Positions 1 through 9,639 are shown, counted from the first letter of the stretch. The stretch is 11,676 nucleotides of DNA from JBCBSP01 sp964550935 (GCA_964550935.1 CAZKBB010000070.1:1-11676), one strand, 5' to 3'. The notes: a model not told the origin generated them from the sequence alone. Numbers and translations are program-made.

Positions 1-1414
<1,414 letters not shown>

Positions 1415-1486
1415 GTCGGGCTGATGCTCCTGCCTGAGCGTGTAAGGGCCGCCGGACCCGACGGGGACTCGGGACCGCGCCGGCGT

Positions 1487-3319
1487 TCACCGTCGCTTGC
1501 GCGTGCGTCGAATCTCAGCCACGAGGCGCATCATCCGTTCGGAGTCGTCTGCTCCAAGGACCTGCCAGGTCAGGGCGCGCTCGTATTCCTTGCGGTCGTG
1601 TGATTCGACAGTTTCCATATAAGAAGCCGCGAGCGCGCGCCAAGCCTCGGCGCGGGCCGCGATTGCAGCGTCCTCTCCCCCGAGCGCGGCGCGCATGGGC
1701 GCGCGCTCTATGTCCAGCGTCGCGATCTCTCTTGAGAAGCCCCGATCGGCCAGCGCCGCTTTCAGGCCGCCATCGCGTAAAACTTCTCCAGAAGACACTG
1801 CGTCTAGGACGGCGTCACGCAGACTGTCAAGCGGCCCGAACGGCATCTCCGCCAGCAGCTCGGCGTGGCTTTCGGCGAGCTCGGGCCAGTCGAGAACGGC
1901 CAGCAGGAGATGGCGCGCCCGCGGGCTGGCGCGCTTGGTGGCGCGCGCGCGCTTCAACGCCGCGCTGGCCGGCCCCTGGAGCCCGGGCTCACGCCAACGC
2001 CCGCCGCCCGCACCGCGCCGGGCGAGCCCGCCGCGCGGGCGCTGGAACAGGCTGGCCATGCGCTGGTCGAACTCGGCGCGATATTCCTCGCGCACGTCCG
2101 GATCGGCGATTTTCGAGACCAGGGCGCGCAGGCGCCGGCGAAAGCCCGCGCGCCGGTCGGGATCGTCGAGGGGTTCGGCGTCGCGCTCGCGCTCCCACAA
2201 GACGTCGGCCAGCGGCCTGGTCTCGGAGACCGCCTGGCGCAGCGACTGAGCGCCGCCCTCGCGCATCAGATCGTCCGGATCGGCCCCGTCGGGCAGGAAG
2301 ACGAATCGCAGCGTGCGGCCCGGCTGCAGAAGCGGCAGGGCGCGTTCGGCCGCCGTGGCCGCCGCGCGCCGGCCGGCGCCGTCGCCGTCAAGGCAGACCA
2401 CCGGCTCGCCGCCTGCGCGCCAGAGCAGGCGCAGTTGATCCTCGGTGAGCGCGGTGCCGAGCGGGGCGACCGCCTGCTCGAGCCCGGCCCGGGCGAACGC
2501 GATCACGTCCATATAGCCTTCCGACACGATCAGGCCCCGGGCCCCGCGCTTGGCATCGGCGGCGGCCTTTCGCGCCTCGGCGTAGCGGTAGAGCGTCGCG
2601 CCCTTGTGGAAGAGCGGCGTCTCGGGCGAGTTCAGGTATTTCGCGCGCGCCTCCTTGGACAAGGCGCGCCCGCCGAAGGCCACGACGCGCCCGCGCGCGT
2701 CCCCGATCGGGAAGATGATGCGGTCGCGGAACCGGTCATAGCTCTCCGAGCCGTCGTCGGGCTTGATCAAGAGCCCGGCCTCGACGAGTTCCTCTATGCG
2801 CGCGCCTTCGGCGGTGAGCGCATCGCGCAAGGCGCGGCGATCGTTGGGCGCATAACCGATCCCGAAACGCGCCCAATCCTGCGGGCCGAGGCCGCGACGC
2901 TCCAGATAGCTGCGCGCCTCGGCGGCCTGACTCGACTTCAGACGACGCTGGAAAAAGCCGTGCGCGGCCTCGGTCCAGCGCGACAGATCGCGCTTTCGCT
3001 CCTCGCGCTTGCCCGCTTCCGGGTCGGGCGCGGGCATGGGCAGGCCCGCCTCGGCGGCCAGACGCTCGACCGCCTCCATGAAGCTGAGGCCCTCCATCTC
3101 CTGCAACCAACTGATCACGTCGCCGTGCTTCTGCGAGGCGAAGCAGTGATAGAAGCCCTTCTCGTCATTGACGAAAAAGGAGGGCGTGCGCTCCTTCTTG
3201 AACGGGGAGAGCCCGGCGAACTCGCGGCCCTGACGCTTCAGCGCAACCGACCGCCCGATCAGCTCGGAGGGGCGGATGCGCGCCTTGATTTCATCAATGA
3301 AGCCGTCTGGAAGCGCCAT
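1487..3319 (-). CDS. dnaG: DNA primase DnaG
   Basis: Synthesises RNA primers at the replication fork and works with the DnaB helicase. The protein has 610 residues, a usual length. Residues 1-95 are the CHC2-type zinc-finger domain, but the ligand motifs are altered: the usual C-P-F-H is S38-P-F-K41 and the usual C-F-G-C is C59-F-A-S62, so only one of four zinc ligands remains. The catalytic core follows. The TOPRIM fold is clear: EGYMD at 267-271 (catalytic Glu267), DGDGAG at 311-316 (metal-binding Asp311 and Asp313) and DPDD at 347-350. The last 150 or so residues match the position of the helicase-binding domain. The start ATG at 3319 fits the family's N-terminus (FIDEIKARIRPSELIG); the Shine-Dalgarno is weak (AGGCG close to the ATG). 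It is probably co-transcribed with the yqeY-like gene upstream (71-bp gap) and rpoD downstream. Confidence 0.97.
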   Translation of the reverse strand: MALPDGFIDEIKARIRPSELIGRSVALKRQGREFAGLSPFKKERTPSFFVNDEKGFYHCFASQKHGDVISWLQEMEGLSFMEAVERLAAEAGLPMPAPDPEAGKREERKRDLSRWTEAAHGFFQRRLKSSQAAEARSYLERRGLGPQDWARFGIGYAPNDRRALRDALTAEGARIEELVEAGLLIKPDDGSESYDRFRDRIIFPIGDARGRVVAFGGRALSKEARAKYLNSPETPLFHKGATLYRYAEARKAAADAKRGARGLIVSEGYMDVIAFARAGLEQAVAPLGTALTEDQLRLLWRAGGEPVVCLDGDGAGRRAAATAAERALPLLQPGRTLRFVFLPDGADPDDLMREGGAQSLRQAVSETRPLADVLWERERDAEPLDDPDRRAGFRRRLRALVSKIADPDVREEYRAEFDQRMASLFQRPRGGLARRGAGGGRWREPGLQGPASAALKRARATKRASPRARHLLLAVLDWPELAESHAELLAEMPFGPLDSLRDAVLDAVSSGEVLRDGGLKAALADRGFSREIATLDIERAPMRAALGGEDAAIAARAEAWRALAASYMETVESHDRKEYERALTWQVLGADDSERMMRLVAEIRRTRKRR

Positions 3320-3390
3320 GGTCGCCTAAATCGCGCGGTGAAGGGTCGACCGCGCAGGATAGGCGCGCGGCGACGCGCTGGCGAGGGCGC

Positions 3391-3849
3391 TCAGCGCAGG
3401 AGCTGCTTGACCTGCTGACCGGCGCGGGAGAAGTCCATCCGGCCCTGATAGCGCTCCTTCAACGCGCCCATGCAGCGGCCCATGTCCTTCAGCCCGGTCG
3501 CGCCGAGCTCGTCCACGACCGATTTGGCGGCCTGCTCGATCTCGGCCTCGTCCATCTGCTTGGGCAGATATTCGCGCACGATTTCGGCTTCGGCGCGCTC
3601 GCGCTCGGCCAGGTCCAGGCGTCCAGCCTTTTCATAGGTCTCAGCGCTCTCTTCTCGCTGCTTGGCCAGCTTCTGGAGAATGGCGTGTATCTCCTCCTCG
3701 CCGCAGCCCTGGCAGCGGTCCTCGGCGCGCGCGGCGATGTCGCGGTCCTTCACCGCAGCCTGAATCAGGCGCAGCGTGGCTAGGCGCAGCGCATCTTTTT
3801 CGCGCATCGCGGTTTTAAGGTCGGCGAGAATCTGATCGCGCAGGGCCAT
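3391..3849 (-). CDS. GatB/YqeY domain protein
   Basis: Small cytosolic all-helical protein of the YqeY family, related to the C-terminal tail domain of the GatB subunit of Asp-/Glu-tRNA amidotransferase. A role near tRNA or aminoacylation is often proposed for the family but its exact function is not settled. The 152-residue length is typical. Recognisable family stretches are the N-terminal RDQILADLKTAMREKD, the central IVREYLPKQM (90-99) and the C-terminal DMGRCMGALKERYQGRMD (122-139). A Cys pair C46-x2-C49 sits in the loop between the N-terminal helices and the EEEI helix; this looks unusual for the family, and whether it binds metal is unknown. It is the first gene of the minus-strand yqeY-dnaG-rpoD run and is divergent from carA. 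The Shine-Dalgarno before ATG 3849 is poor. Assignment rests on motif recognition only. Confidence 0.92.
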   Translation of the reverse strand: MALRDQILADLKTAMREKDALRLATLRLIQAAVKDRDIAARAEDRCQGCGEEEIHAILQKLAKQREESAETYEKAGRLDLAERERAEAEIVREYLPKQMDEAEIEQAAKSVVDELGATGLKDMGRCMGALKERYQGRMDFSRAGQQVKQLLR

Positions 3850-3887
3850 GACCCACCCGTTCTTCGCTCGGCTGAAATTGCGAGCTG

Positions 3888-3903
3888 ACGATTGCTAAAT
3901 CGT
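3888..3903. promoter_or_regulatory. Perfect dyad between yqeY and carA (candidate operator)
   Basis: ACGATT-GCTA-AATCGT: two 6-bp arms around a 4-bp centre, in an AT-richer part of the divergent gap, 39 bp upstream of the yqeY start and about 145 bp upstream of carA. It could bind a dimeric regulator of one or both genes. It could equally be a small RNA hairpin. There is no direct evidence of function. Confidence 0.3.
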
Positions 3904-3937
3904 TGGTTTCGTATCGCTTTTCAGCGGTCTACCGTGC

Positions 3938-3966
3938 TTGACGGAATCCGGAGCTTCCCATAGCTT
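3938..3966 (+). promoter_or_regulatory. Candidate sigma-70 promoter of carA
   Basis: TTGACG at 3938-3943 (five of six bases of the -35 consensus, preceded by GC as is common in alphaproteobacteria), a 17-bp spacer, then TAGCTT at 3961-3966 as a weak -10. Transcription would begin near 3973 and give a leader of about 75 nt before the carA ATG at 4048. The -10 is poor, so this is only a candidate. Confidence 0.4.
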
Positions 3967-4047
3967 CCCGGCCGTTTGCCCGCGCGTATCGCGCGGTCGC
4001 CCCCCGCGCGCTTTCTCAAGCGCCCGGCCAGCGTCGGAGCGCGAAAT

Positions 4048-5250
4048 ATGACGGATACGCGAAAACTTCAAGAGCCCGCTGGCCTGAAGGCGCCCGAGCA
4101 AGCCACGGCGGTGCTCGTTCTGGCCGATGGCGGGGTCTATTACGGTCTCGGCGCAGGCGCGACCGGCGAGGCGGTGGGCGAGGTCTGCTTCAACACCGCG
4201 ATGACCGGCCATCAGGAGATCCTCGCCGATCCCTCCTACGCCGGTCAGATCGTCTGCTTCACCTTCCCCCATGTGGGCAATGTCGGCGCGAACCCGGACG
4301 ATGAGGAAGCCGCGAGCGAGCGCGCGCGCAAGGCTGCGGTCGGCATGATCGCGCGTGCACCGATCACCGATCAGGCGAACTGGCGCGCAAACCAGCGATT
4401 CGACGCCTGGCTCGCTGCGCGCGGCGTGGCTGCGATCACCGGCGTGGACACGCGCGCCCTGACCCGGCGCATCCGCGAGCGCGGCATGGTGATGGCCGTC
4501 ATCGCCCATGACCCGAGCGGCGATTTCGACATTGAGGCCCTCAAGCGCCGCGCCGCCGAGGCGCCGCAGATGGAGGGCCGCGAGCTCGCCCGCGACGTCG
4601 CCAGCGAGGAGCGCCTGGACTGGACCGCGGCGGGCTGGGACTGGCCTGACGGCTATGTCGACGGACCCGCGGACGGACCGCGCGTCGTGGTGCTCGATTA
4701 CGGGGTGAAGGCGAACATTCTGCGCCGCCTCGCCGCGGCGGGCGCGCGGGTGTCGCTGGCGCCGGGCGGCTCTTCGGCTGAAGACATCCTCAACACCAAG
4801 CCTGACGGCGTCGTGGTGTCCAACGGTCCGGGCGATCCGGCCGCGACCGCCGAGTACGCGGTTGAAACCATACGCGGCGTGATCGATGCGGGCGTTCCGG
4901 TGCTGGGCATCTGCCTCGGCCACCAGATGCTCGCGCTCGCGCTCGGCGGGCGGACCGAGAAGATGGCCCAGGGCCATCACGGCGCGAACCATCCGGTAAA
5001 GAATCACGAGACCGGCCAGGTGGAGATCGTGTCGATGAATCATGGCTTCGCAGTGGACCGCGACAGCCTGCCCTTGGACGCGGTGGAGACCCATGTCTCG
5101 CTTTTCGACGGCACCAATTGCGGCTTCCGGTTGAAGGACCGCCCGGTCATGTCGGTCCAGCATCACCCCGAAGCGAGCCCCGGCCCGCAGGACTCTTTCA
5201 ACGTCTTCGACCGCTTCGTCGCTTCGCTGAAAACCGCCGCCGACGCGTGA
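4048..5250 (+). CDS. carA: Carbamoyl-phosphate synthase small (glutaminase) subunit
   Basis: Hydrolyses glutamine and passes ammonia to the CarB subunit for carbamoyl phosphate, the precursor of arginine and pyrimidines. The 400-residue protein has the CPSase small-chain N-domain (about 20-160; NTAMTGHQEILADPSYAGQ is typical) and a class I glutamine amidotransferase domain from about 211. The catalytic triad is visible: Cys289 in GICLGHQ, and His373 and Glu375 in QHHPEASPGP. VVSNGPGDPA (257-266) is another conserved segment. The frame is open upstream to a TTG at 3976, but ATG 4048 is preferred: it has GGAGC about 8 nt upstream and removes a 24-residue Pro/Arg-rich extension. The partner gene carB is not adjacent but starts 6.2 kb downstream, on the same strand. 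The next gene (protease) begins 57 bp after the stop, and that gap contains a GC-only hairpin (GCGCGC arms, 5252-5267) with no T-tract, so read-through is possible. Confidence 0.97.
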   Translation: MTDTRKLQEPAGLKAPEQATAVLVLADGGVYYGLGAGATGEAVGEVCFNTAMTGHQEILADPSYAGQIVCFTFPHVGNVGANPDDEEAASERARKAAVGMIARAPITDQANWRANQRFDAWLAARGVAAITGVDTRALTRRIRERGMVMAVIAHDPSGDFDIEALKRRAAEAPQMEGRELARDVASEERLDWTAAGWDWPDGYVDGPADGPRVVVLDYGVKANILRRLAAAGARVSLAPGGSSAEDILNTKPDGVVVSNGPGDPAATAEYAVETIRGVIDAGVPVLGICLGHQMLALALGGRTEKMAQGHHGANHPVKNHETGQVEIVSMNHGFAVDRDSLPLDAVETHVSLFDGTNCGFRLKDRPVMSVQHHPEASPGPQDSFNVFDRFVASLKTAADA

Positions 5251-5307
5251 CGCGCGCGGCGGCGCGCCCTACTCTCTGGCTGGATCTGAGGCCTGCTGGA
5301 GACGGGA

Positions 5308-7590
5308 ATGAGCCTGAAGCGCGCGCTCCTCGGCGCGGTGTTCGCCACCGCCGCAATCGCCACAGCCGGTTGCGGAGGCGGGGGAGGCGGCGCCGGCGGC
5401 GGGCCGGGCCCGATCGCGCCGCTCCCGCCTTCGCCGCCCGCTCCTTCCCCGCCGCCGCCGCCGCCACCGCCTCCGGGCGCGTCGGTCTTCGAAACGCCGG
5501 AATACTTCGGCGGCGGCACCGAAACCGCCCCGCGCACGGGCCTGCCGTTGATCAACGCGTCGAGCGCCTACGCCGCCGGCGCCACCGGGGTCGGGATCAC
5601 GGTCGCGGTGATCGACACCGGCATCCAGTTCGGCCATCCCGAGTTCGGAACGCGCATCTCGCCTGACAGCACCGATGTGGCCGGCTCTCGCGGCGCAGGC
5701 GATAGCGACGGGCACGGCACGGGCGTGGCCGGCGTGATCGCCGCGGCGCGCGACGGCGTCCGCAGTCACGGCGTCGCGTTCGAAAGCACCGTGTTGGCCA
5801 TCCGCGCCGACACGCCCGGAAGCTGCGAGGACGACGGCGGAGAAAACTGCACCTTCACCGACGCCAACACGGCGGCCGCGATCGACTACGCCCGGGAGAA
5901 CGGCGCGCGGGTCATCAACATCTCGCTCGGACGGGATGCCGAGCTCGGCGACACCGCCACCCTCACCTTCGACGCGATGCGCCGGGCGGCGAATGCGGGG
6001 GTGCTCATGGTGATCTCGGCGGGCAATCAGGACGACGAGCAGCCCGGGCCCGACCCGTCCCCCGGCTTCCCGGCGAGTTTCGCCAACGACCCCGGCGCGC
6101 GCGGTTTCGCCGTGGCGGTCGGCTCGGTCAGCGACGACGGGACCATCTCCGCCTTCTCCAACCGCGCCGGGGACACCGCGGACTTCTACCTTGTCGCGCC
6201 GGGTGAGGAGATCTTGAGCCCGTTCAAGAACTCCGACACCGGCGATGTGCAGTACGCCCTGTTCTCGGGCACGTCCTTCTCCGCGCCCCATGTGGCCGGC
6301 GGTCTGGCGCTGCTGCTGGAGGCGTTCCCGAACCTTACCGGCGACGAGGCGCTGTCGATCCTGTTCGACACCGCGGTGGACCTTGGAACGCCGGGCGTCG
6401 ATGAAGTCTACGGCGTCGGACTGATCGATCTCGCCGCCGCCTTCCAGCCGGTGGGCGAAAGCTCGGTCGCGGTGGCCGGCCAGGCGGTCTCGCTGTCGGC
6501 GTTGTCCTTGCCGCCTGCGGGCGCGGCGGGCGACTGGATCCAGGCGAGCGGGCTGTTCGACCGCGCGATCCTGCGCGACGGGTATGAGCGCGCCTTCCGC
6601 TTCGATCTGGCGCCGAGCGAAGCGCCGAGCGCAGGCTTGTCCGCGATGGAGGGTGCGGCCGAACGCGCCTTGCGCCCCGTCGCCTCGATGCGCGCCGGGC
6701 CGGCCTCGGTTTCGCTGCGCGCGGCCGAGGACAGGCCTCATCCGCTGACCCACCTGCCCGATCTCGACGCCGAAGAGGGCGCGGACATCGCCTTCGCTTT
6801 CGAGACCGGGCGGATTTCGCTGCGCGGCGGGCGCGGCTTCTCAAGCCCCGGCCCCGTCGACGCCGCCGGCGCGAGCGTTCTGTCTCACGCAGCCTTCTCA
6901 GGCGCGGTCTCAGGCCTGACGTCCAAGCGCGCCTGGGCGGCCGGCTCGATCGCGTTCGGCGAGATCGAGGTAAGCCTTCGCGCCTCCGGCGACGGGGCTG
7001 ACGGCTTTTCCGCCGTCTCCGTCGCGCGCGATCTCGGCGCGCATCGCCTCGCCTTCGAGACCGGGCGCGGGGCTGAGGACGATCGCGCGCTCGGCGGCTT
7101 TGTCGCGACCCGCTTTGAGGCGCGCGAGCGCACCGAGACCCGCTTCGCGGCCCTTTCCTGGTCCGGCCCCGTGGCGGCGGGCTGGCGCGGGGCGGCGCGG
7201 ATCGAGCGCGCCAGCGCAGACCTCGCCCTGCCCTCCGGCGTCACGCTCGCAGACGATGTCGCCGCGAGCGCCTGGACGCTCGGCGCGGAGCGCGATCTCG
7301 GCCCAGGCGTGTTCGGCCTGACGCTGAGCCAGCCGCTGCGGGTCGAGGACGGCGCGCTTTCGGTCGCCGTGCCCGTCGGCGTCGATGCAAAGACCGACGA
7401 GACCCGGTTTGAACGCCGCACCGCCGCGCTAACCCCGTCCGGCCGCGAGATCGGGCTTGAGGCGGCCTATCGCTTCCACGCCGGCCCGGCCGCGGCCGAG
7501 ATCGCTGCGCGTTACGCCGTCGATCCGGGCCATGTGGCCGGCGCGCCGGACGAGGCCGTGATCTGGTTCGGCGCCTCCACGCGATGGTGA
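5308..7590 (+). CDS. S8 (subtilisin-like) serine protease, lipoprotein-type, probable autotransporter
   Basis: Probably a surface-exposed or secreted endopeptidase. The 760-residue protein starts with a signal peptide ending in a lipobox-like TAGC (Cys22), followed by a Gly-rich stretch and a Pro-rich linker (about 33-57, including nine Pro in a row). The peptidase domain runs from about 80 to 380 and has a complete catalytic set: Asp103 in VIDTG, His136 in DGHGTG, oxyanion Asn240 in SAGN and nucleophile Ser323 in GTSFSAPHVAG. Cys173 and Cys181 may form a disulfide in a surface loop. The remaining 380 residues have alternating hydrophobic/polar segments and end in an aromatic residue (WFGASTRW), as outer-membrane beta-barrels do, so I infer a C-terminal autotransporter translocator from about 490 on. 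The lipidated S8 autotransporter NalP of Neisseria is a known parallel. The start ATG has GGAG 7 nt upstream. The stop overlaps the start of the next gene. Protease family is certain; barrel and lipidation are inferred. Confidence 0.9.
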   Translation: MSLKRALLGAVFATAAIATAGCGGGGGGAGGGPGPIAPLPPSPPAPSPPPPPPPPPGASVFETPEYFGGGTETAPRTGLPLINASSAYAAGATGVGITVAVIDTGIQFGHPEFGTRISPDSTDVAGSRGAGDSDGHGTGVAGVIAAARDGVRSHGVAFESTVLAIRADTPGSCEDDGGENCTFTDANTAAAIDYARENGARVINISLGRDAELGDTATLTFDAMRRAANAGVLMVISAGNQDDEQPGPDPSPGFPASFANDPGARGFAVAVGSVSDDGTISAFSNRAGDTADFYLVAPGEEILSPFKNSDTGDVQYALFSGTSFSAPHVAGGLALLLEAFPNLTGDEALSILFDTAVDLGTPGVDEVYGVGLIDLAAAFQPVGESSVAVAGQAVSLSALSLPPAGAAGDWIQASGLFDRAILRDGYERAFRFDLAPSEAPSAGLSAMEGAAERALRPVASMRAGPASVSLRAAEDRPHPLTHLPDLDAEEGADIAFAFETGRISLRGGRGFSSPGPVDAAGASVLSHAAFSGAVSGLTSKRAWAAGSIAFGEIEVSLRASGDGADGFSAVSVARDLGAHRLAFETGRGAEDDRALGGFVATRFEARERTETRFAALSWSGPVAAGWRGAARIERASADLALPSGVTLADDVAASAWTLGAERDLGPGVFGLTLSQPLRVEDGALSVAVPVGVDAKTDETRFERRTAALTPSGREIGLEAAYRFHAGPAAAEIAARYAVDPGHVAGAPDEAVIWFGASTRW

Positions 7591-9131
7591 TGCGCCTGAC
7601 CCGGCGCGGCGCGATCGCCGGCGCGGGCGCCCTGGCGCTGTCGGCGTGCGGGGGCGAGCGCCTCGCGCCGGCGGGGTTGTTGCGCGCCGCGCTGGACACC
7701 GAGCCGGACAGCCTCGACCCGCTCAAAGGCCAGTTCGCCTCCGCCGCGCTGATGTACAAGCAGCTGCACGCGCCGCTGACTGAGTACGGCCCGGCCGGCG
7801 GGCTCGCGCCGGGCCTGGCGCAGAGCTGGCGTTCCGATGACGCGATGCGCTGGGTGTTCCGCCTGAGGCCGGGACTGGCCTGGTCGGACGGCGCGCCGCT
7901 CACCGCCGATGACGTGGTCTGGACGGCGAGACGCGCGGTCGACCCGGCAACCGGCTTCGCCGATCTCGGCGACTTCTTCGCGGTTGAGGGCGCGCAAGGC
8001 GCGCTCGCGGGCGAGCGCGCGCCGGAAACCATTGGCGTGGCTGCGCCGGACCCGCTGACGGTCGTGTTCCAGCTGGACCGCCCGGTCGGCGCCTTCCCGG
8101 TGTTGATGCGCGAGTTCTATCCCCTGCCCCGCCATGCGGTGGAGGCTGAGCCGGAGGACTGGACCCGGCCCGAACACTGGGTCTCGGCCGGTCCCTACGT
8201 GCTCGCCCGGCGCGGGGCGCTGGCTTATGAGCTCGCCGCGAACCCGCGCTTTCACGCAGCCGACAGCGTGTCGATCCCGGCCGCGCGGGTCTCGGTCGTG
8301 GAGGACGCGGCGACGCGCGCGCGTCTGTTCCGGGCGGGCGATCTCGACCTCGCCGACCGCCCGCCGCCGGACCAGATCGCCTTCCTGCGCGAGCGCCTCG
8401 GCGACCGGCTGAAAAGCTGGCCCGCGCCGATCCTGACCTATCTGAAAGTCAATACGCGAAAGCCCGGCCTCGCCGACGTGCGCGTGCGTCGCGCGCTCTC
8501 CCTATCGATAGACCGGCGGTTCTTGAGCGAGCGCTTCTTCAACGGCGAAGCCACGCCCAGCGAACACGTCATCCCGGACGATGAGCGCGACGCGCCGCGG
8601 CCCGACCCGGACCGCGCCGCCGCCCTGCTGTCCGAGGCCGGATACGGCCCGGGTCGCCCGCTCTCGGTGAGCCTTCGCGCAAGCGCCGGCGGGCGCGAGC
8701 GCCTGGCCGTCGCGATCGCGGACGATCTGGAGCGCGCAGGCTTCGCGTGCCGGATTCTGGCGACCTACCCGGTCGATCTCTACCAGGCCGTGGACGGCGG
8801 GGATTTCGACCTGGCGCTGTCGCGCTACGACCGGGGCCTCAAGACCGAGCCGGACTTCATGGTCCAGCCCTTCGCGCGCGGCGGCTTCGCCGACGACGCC
8901 GGCTGGGAGGGCCCCGAGCGCGAGCGCTTCGACGCCCTGATGCGCGAGGCCCGCGGCCGGCTCGACGCGGATGCGCGCGCCGCCGTGCACGCCGAGGCCG
9001 AGGCGATCCTGCTTGACGCCCAGGCCGTCATCCCGCTCCTGCACGAGCGCGCCTACTGGATGGTCTCCGACCGCGTCGAGCTCGCCGGCCCCCTCCAGCC
9101 CCAGCTCTGGCGGGATCTGGCGCTGGGGTGA
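7584..9131 (+). CDS. ABC transporter substrate-binding lipoprotein, family 5 (peptide/dipeptide type)
   Basis: Extracytoplasmic solute-binding protein of the OppA/DppA (SBP_bac_5) class; these bind peptides, nickel chelates or other ligands for an ABC importer. The protein has 515 residues from ATG 7584, or 513 from ATG 7590. The second start overlaps the protease stop by one base (TGATG) and places Arg-Leu-Thr-Arg-Arg at the N-terminus. The signal peptide TRRGAIAGAGALALSAC ends in a good lipobox (Cys22 in the longer form) and has a twin-arginine-like n-region without the full Tat consensus. Family features: DTEPDSLDPLKGQFASAALMYKQLHAPL near the N-terminus, LRPGLAWSDGAPLTADDVVWTARR (about 94-117) and the domain-two segment VRVRRALSLSIDRRFL. 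No permease or ATPase gene lies in the window, so it is an orphan here. Overlap with the protease gene implies translational coupling and a shared role, perhaps binding peptides released by the protease (inference). Ligand unknown. Confidence 0.92.
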   Translation: MVMRLTRRGAIAGAGALALSACGGERLAPAGLLRAALDTEPDSLDPLKGQFASAALMYKQLHAPLTEYGPAGGLAPGLAQSWRSDDAMRWVFRLRPGLAWSDGAPLTADDVVWTARRAVDPATGFADLGDFFAVEGAQGALAGERAPETIGVAAPDPLTVVFQLDRPVGAFPVLMREFYPLPRHAVEAEPEDWTRPEHWVSAGPYVLARRGALAYELAANPRFHAADSVSIPAARVSVVEDAATRARLFRAGDLDLADRPPPDQIAFLRERLGDRLKSWPAPILTYLKVNTRKPGLADVRVRRALSLSIDRRFLSERFFNGEATPSEHVIPDDERDAPRPDPDRAAALLSEAGYGPGRPLSVSLRASAGGRERLAVAIADDLERAGFACRILATYPVDLYQAVDGGDFDLALSRYDRGLKTEPDFMVQPFARGGFADDAGWEGPERERFDALMREARGRLDADARAAVHAEAEAILLDAQAVIPLLHERAYWMVSDRVELAGPLQPQLWRDLALG

Positions 9132-9143
9132 GCGGGCGGCGCG

Positions 9144-9605
9144 TCAGCTTCGGCCGTCGCGCACGACGAACCAGAGCGCCAGGGCGAGCAGCGTGACCTG
9201 ATACTCCATGCCGCCCATGGGAAAGCCGTCGGCTGGCGAGAACGCCCAACGCCCCCAATGCATGGTGAAAATCGCCCCGAGCAGCACGGGGATCGCGGCG
9301 AGGCCCGCCAGACGCGTGGTCAGCCTGCCCGCCGCGCCGGGCAGCACCCCGGCGACGAGTACGGCGGCTCCGGCGAACAGCTCCGCCGCGCCGACGGCCC
9401 CGGCCATCAGGTAGGCGAGGGAGCCCTCCACGCCGAAATTCGGCGCGATCATCATCTGGGCGAAACGCTCCAGCCCCATCCCGAAGAACTTGCCGTAGCC
9501 TTTGTGAAGGAAGACCGCCGCGAAGGCGGCGCGGGGAACCCAGTGCGCGACCGGCGCGGCCGGCGCCAAAGCGCGGTCGAGCCCGGTCGAAAGTGCGGCG
9601 AGCAT
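9144..9605 (-). CDS. DoxX-family inner membrane protein
   Basis: Small polytopic membrane protein of 153 residues, the usual DoxX length. Four hydrophobic segments are visible at about 22-40, 63-87, 99-117 and 131-148. DoxX-like landmarks are HKGYGKFFG (34-42) at the end of helix one, AAELFAGAAVL (73-83) in helix two and HWGRWAF (116-122) after helix three. Members are linked to quinone-related or redox functions and stress responses, but the activity of this one cannot be told from sequence. The start ATG at 9605 has a good AGGAGA about 6 nt upstream. It converges on the binding-protein gene with only 12 bp between stops and no visible intrinsic terminator. It is divergent from the repeat-bounded cassette to its right. 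A dyad and spaced direct repeats lie in its upstream region. Confidence 0.88.
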   Translation of the reverse strand: MLAALSTGLDRALAPAAPVAHWVPRAAFAAVFLHKGYGKFFGMGLERFAQMMIAPNFGVEGSLAYLMAGAVGAAELFAGAAVLVAGVLPGAAGRLTTRLAGLAAIPVLLGAIFTMHWGRWAFSPADGFPMGGMEYQVTLLALALWFVVRDGRS

Positions 9606-9639
9606 GGTGGTCTCCTGTGATGCGATGCGCAGGCGGGAA

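Noticed and set aside
1865..3418. Plus-strand open frame of 517 codons opposite dnaG
   Set aside because: It lies antisense to a clear DnaG with TOPRIM motifs. Long antisense frames arise from strong G/C third-position bias, and this one has no family features.
3976..4047. Upstream TTG start extending carA by 24 residues
   Set aside because: The extension is Pro/Arg-rich, has no family counterpart, and the ATG at 4048 has a better Shine-Dalgarno.
3895..5166. Minus-strand open frame of 423 codons opposite carA
   Set aside because: Antisense to an intact CarA with its full catalytic triad; composition is rich in Arg, His and Gly as expected for a shadow frame.
5252..5267. GC-only hairpin after carA as an intrinsic terminator
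   Set aside because: GCGCGC-GGCG-GCGCGC can pair but no T-tract follows, and such alternating GC runs are common in this sequence.
5269..6753. Minus-strand open frame of 494 codons opposite the protease
   Set aside because: Antisense shadow of the S8 protease domain, Arg/Gly/Ala rich, no start signal or motif.
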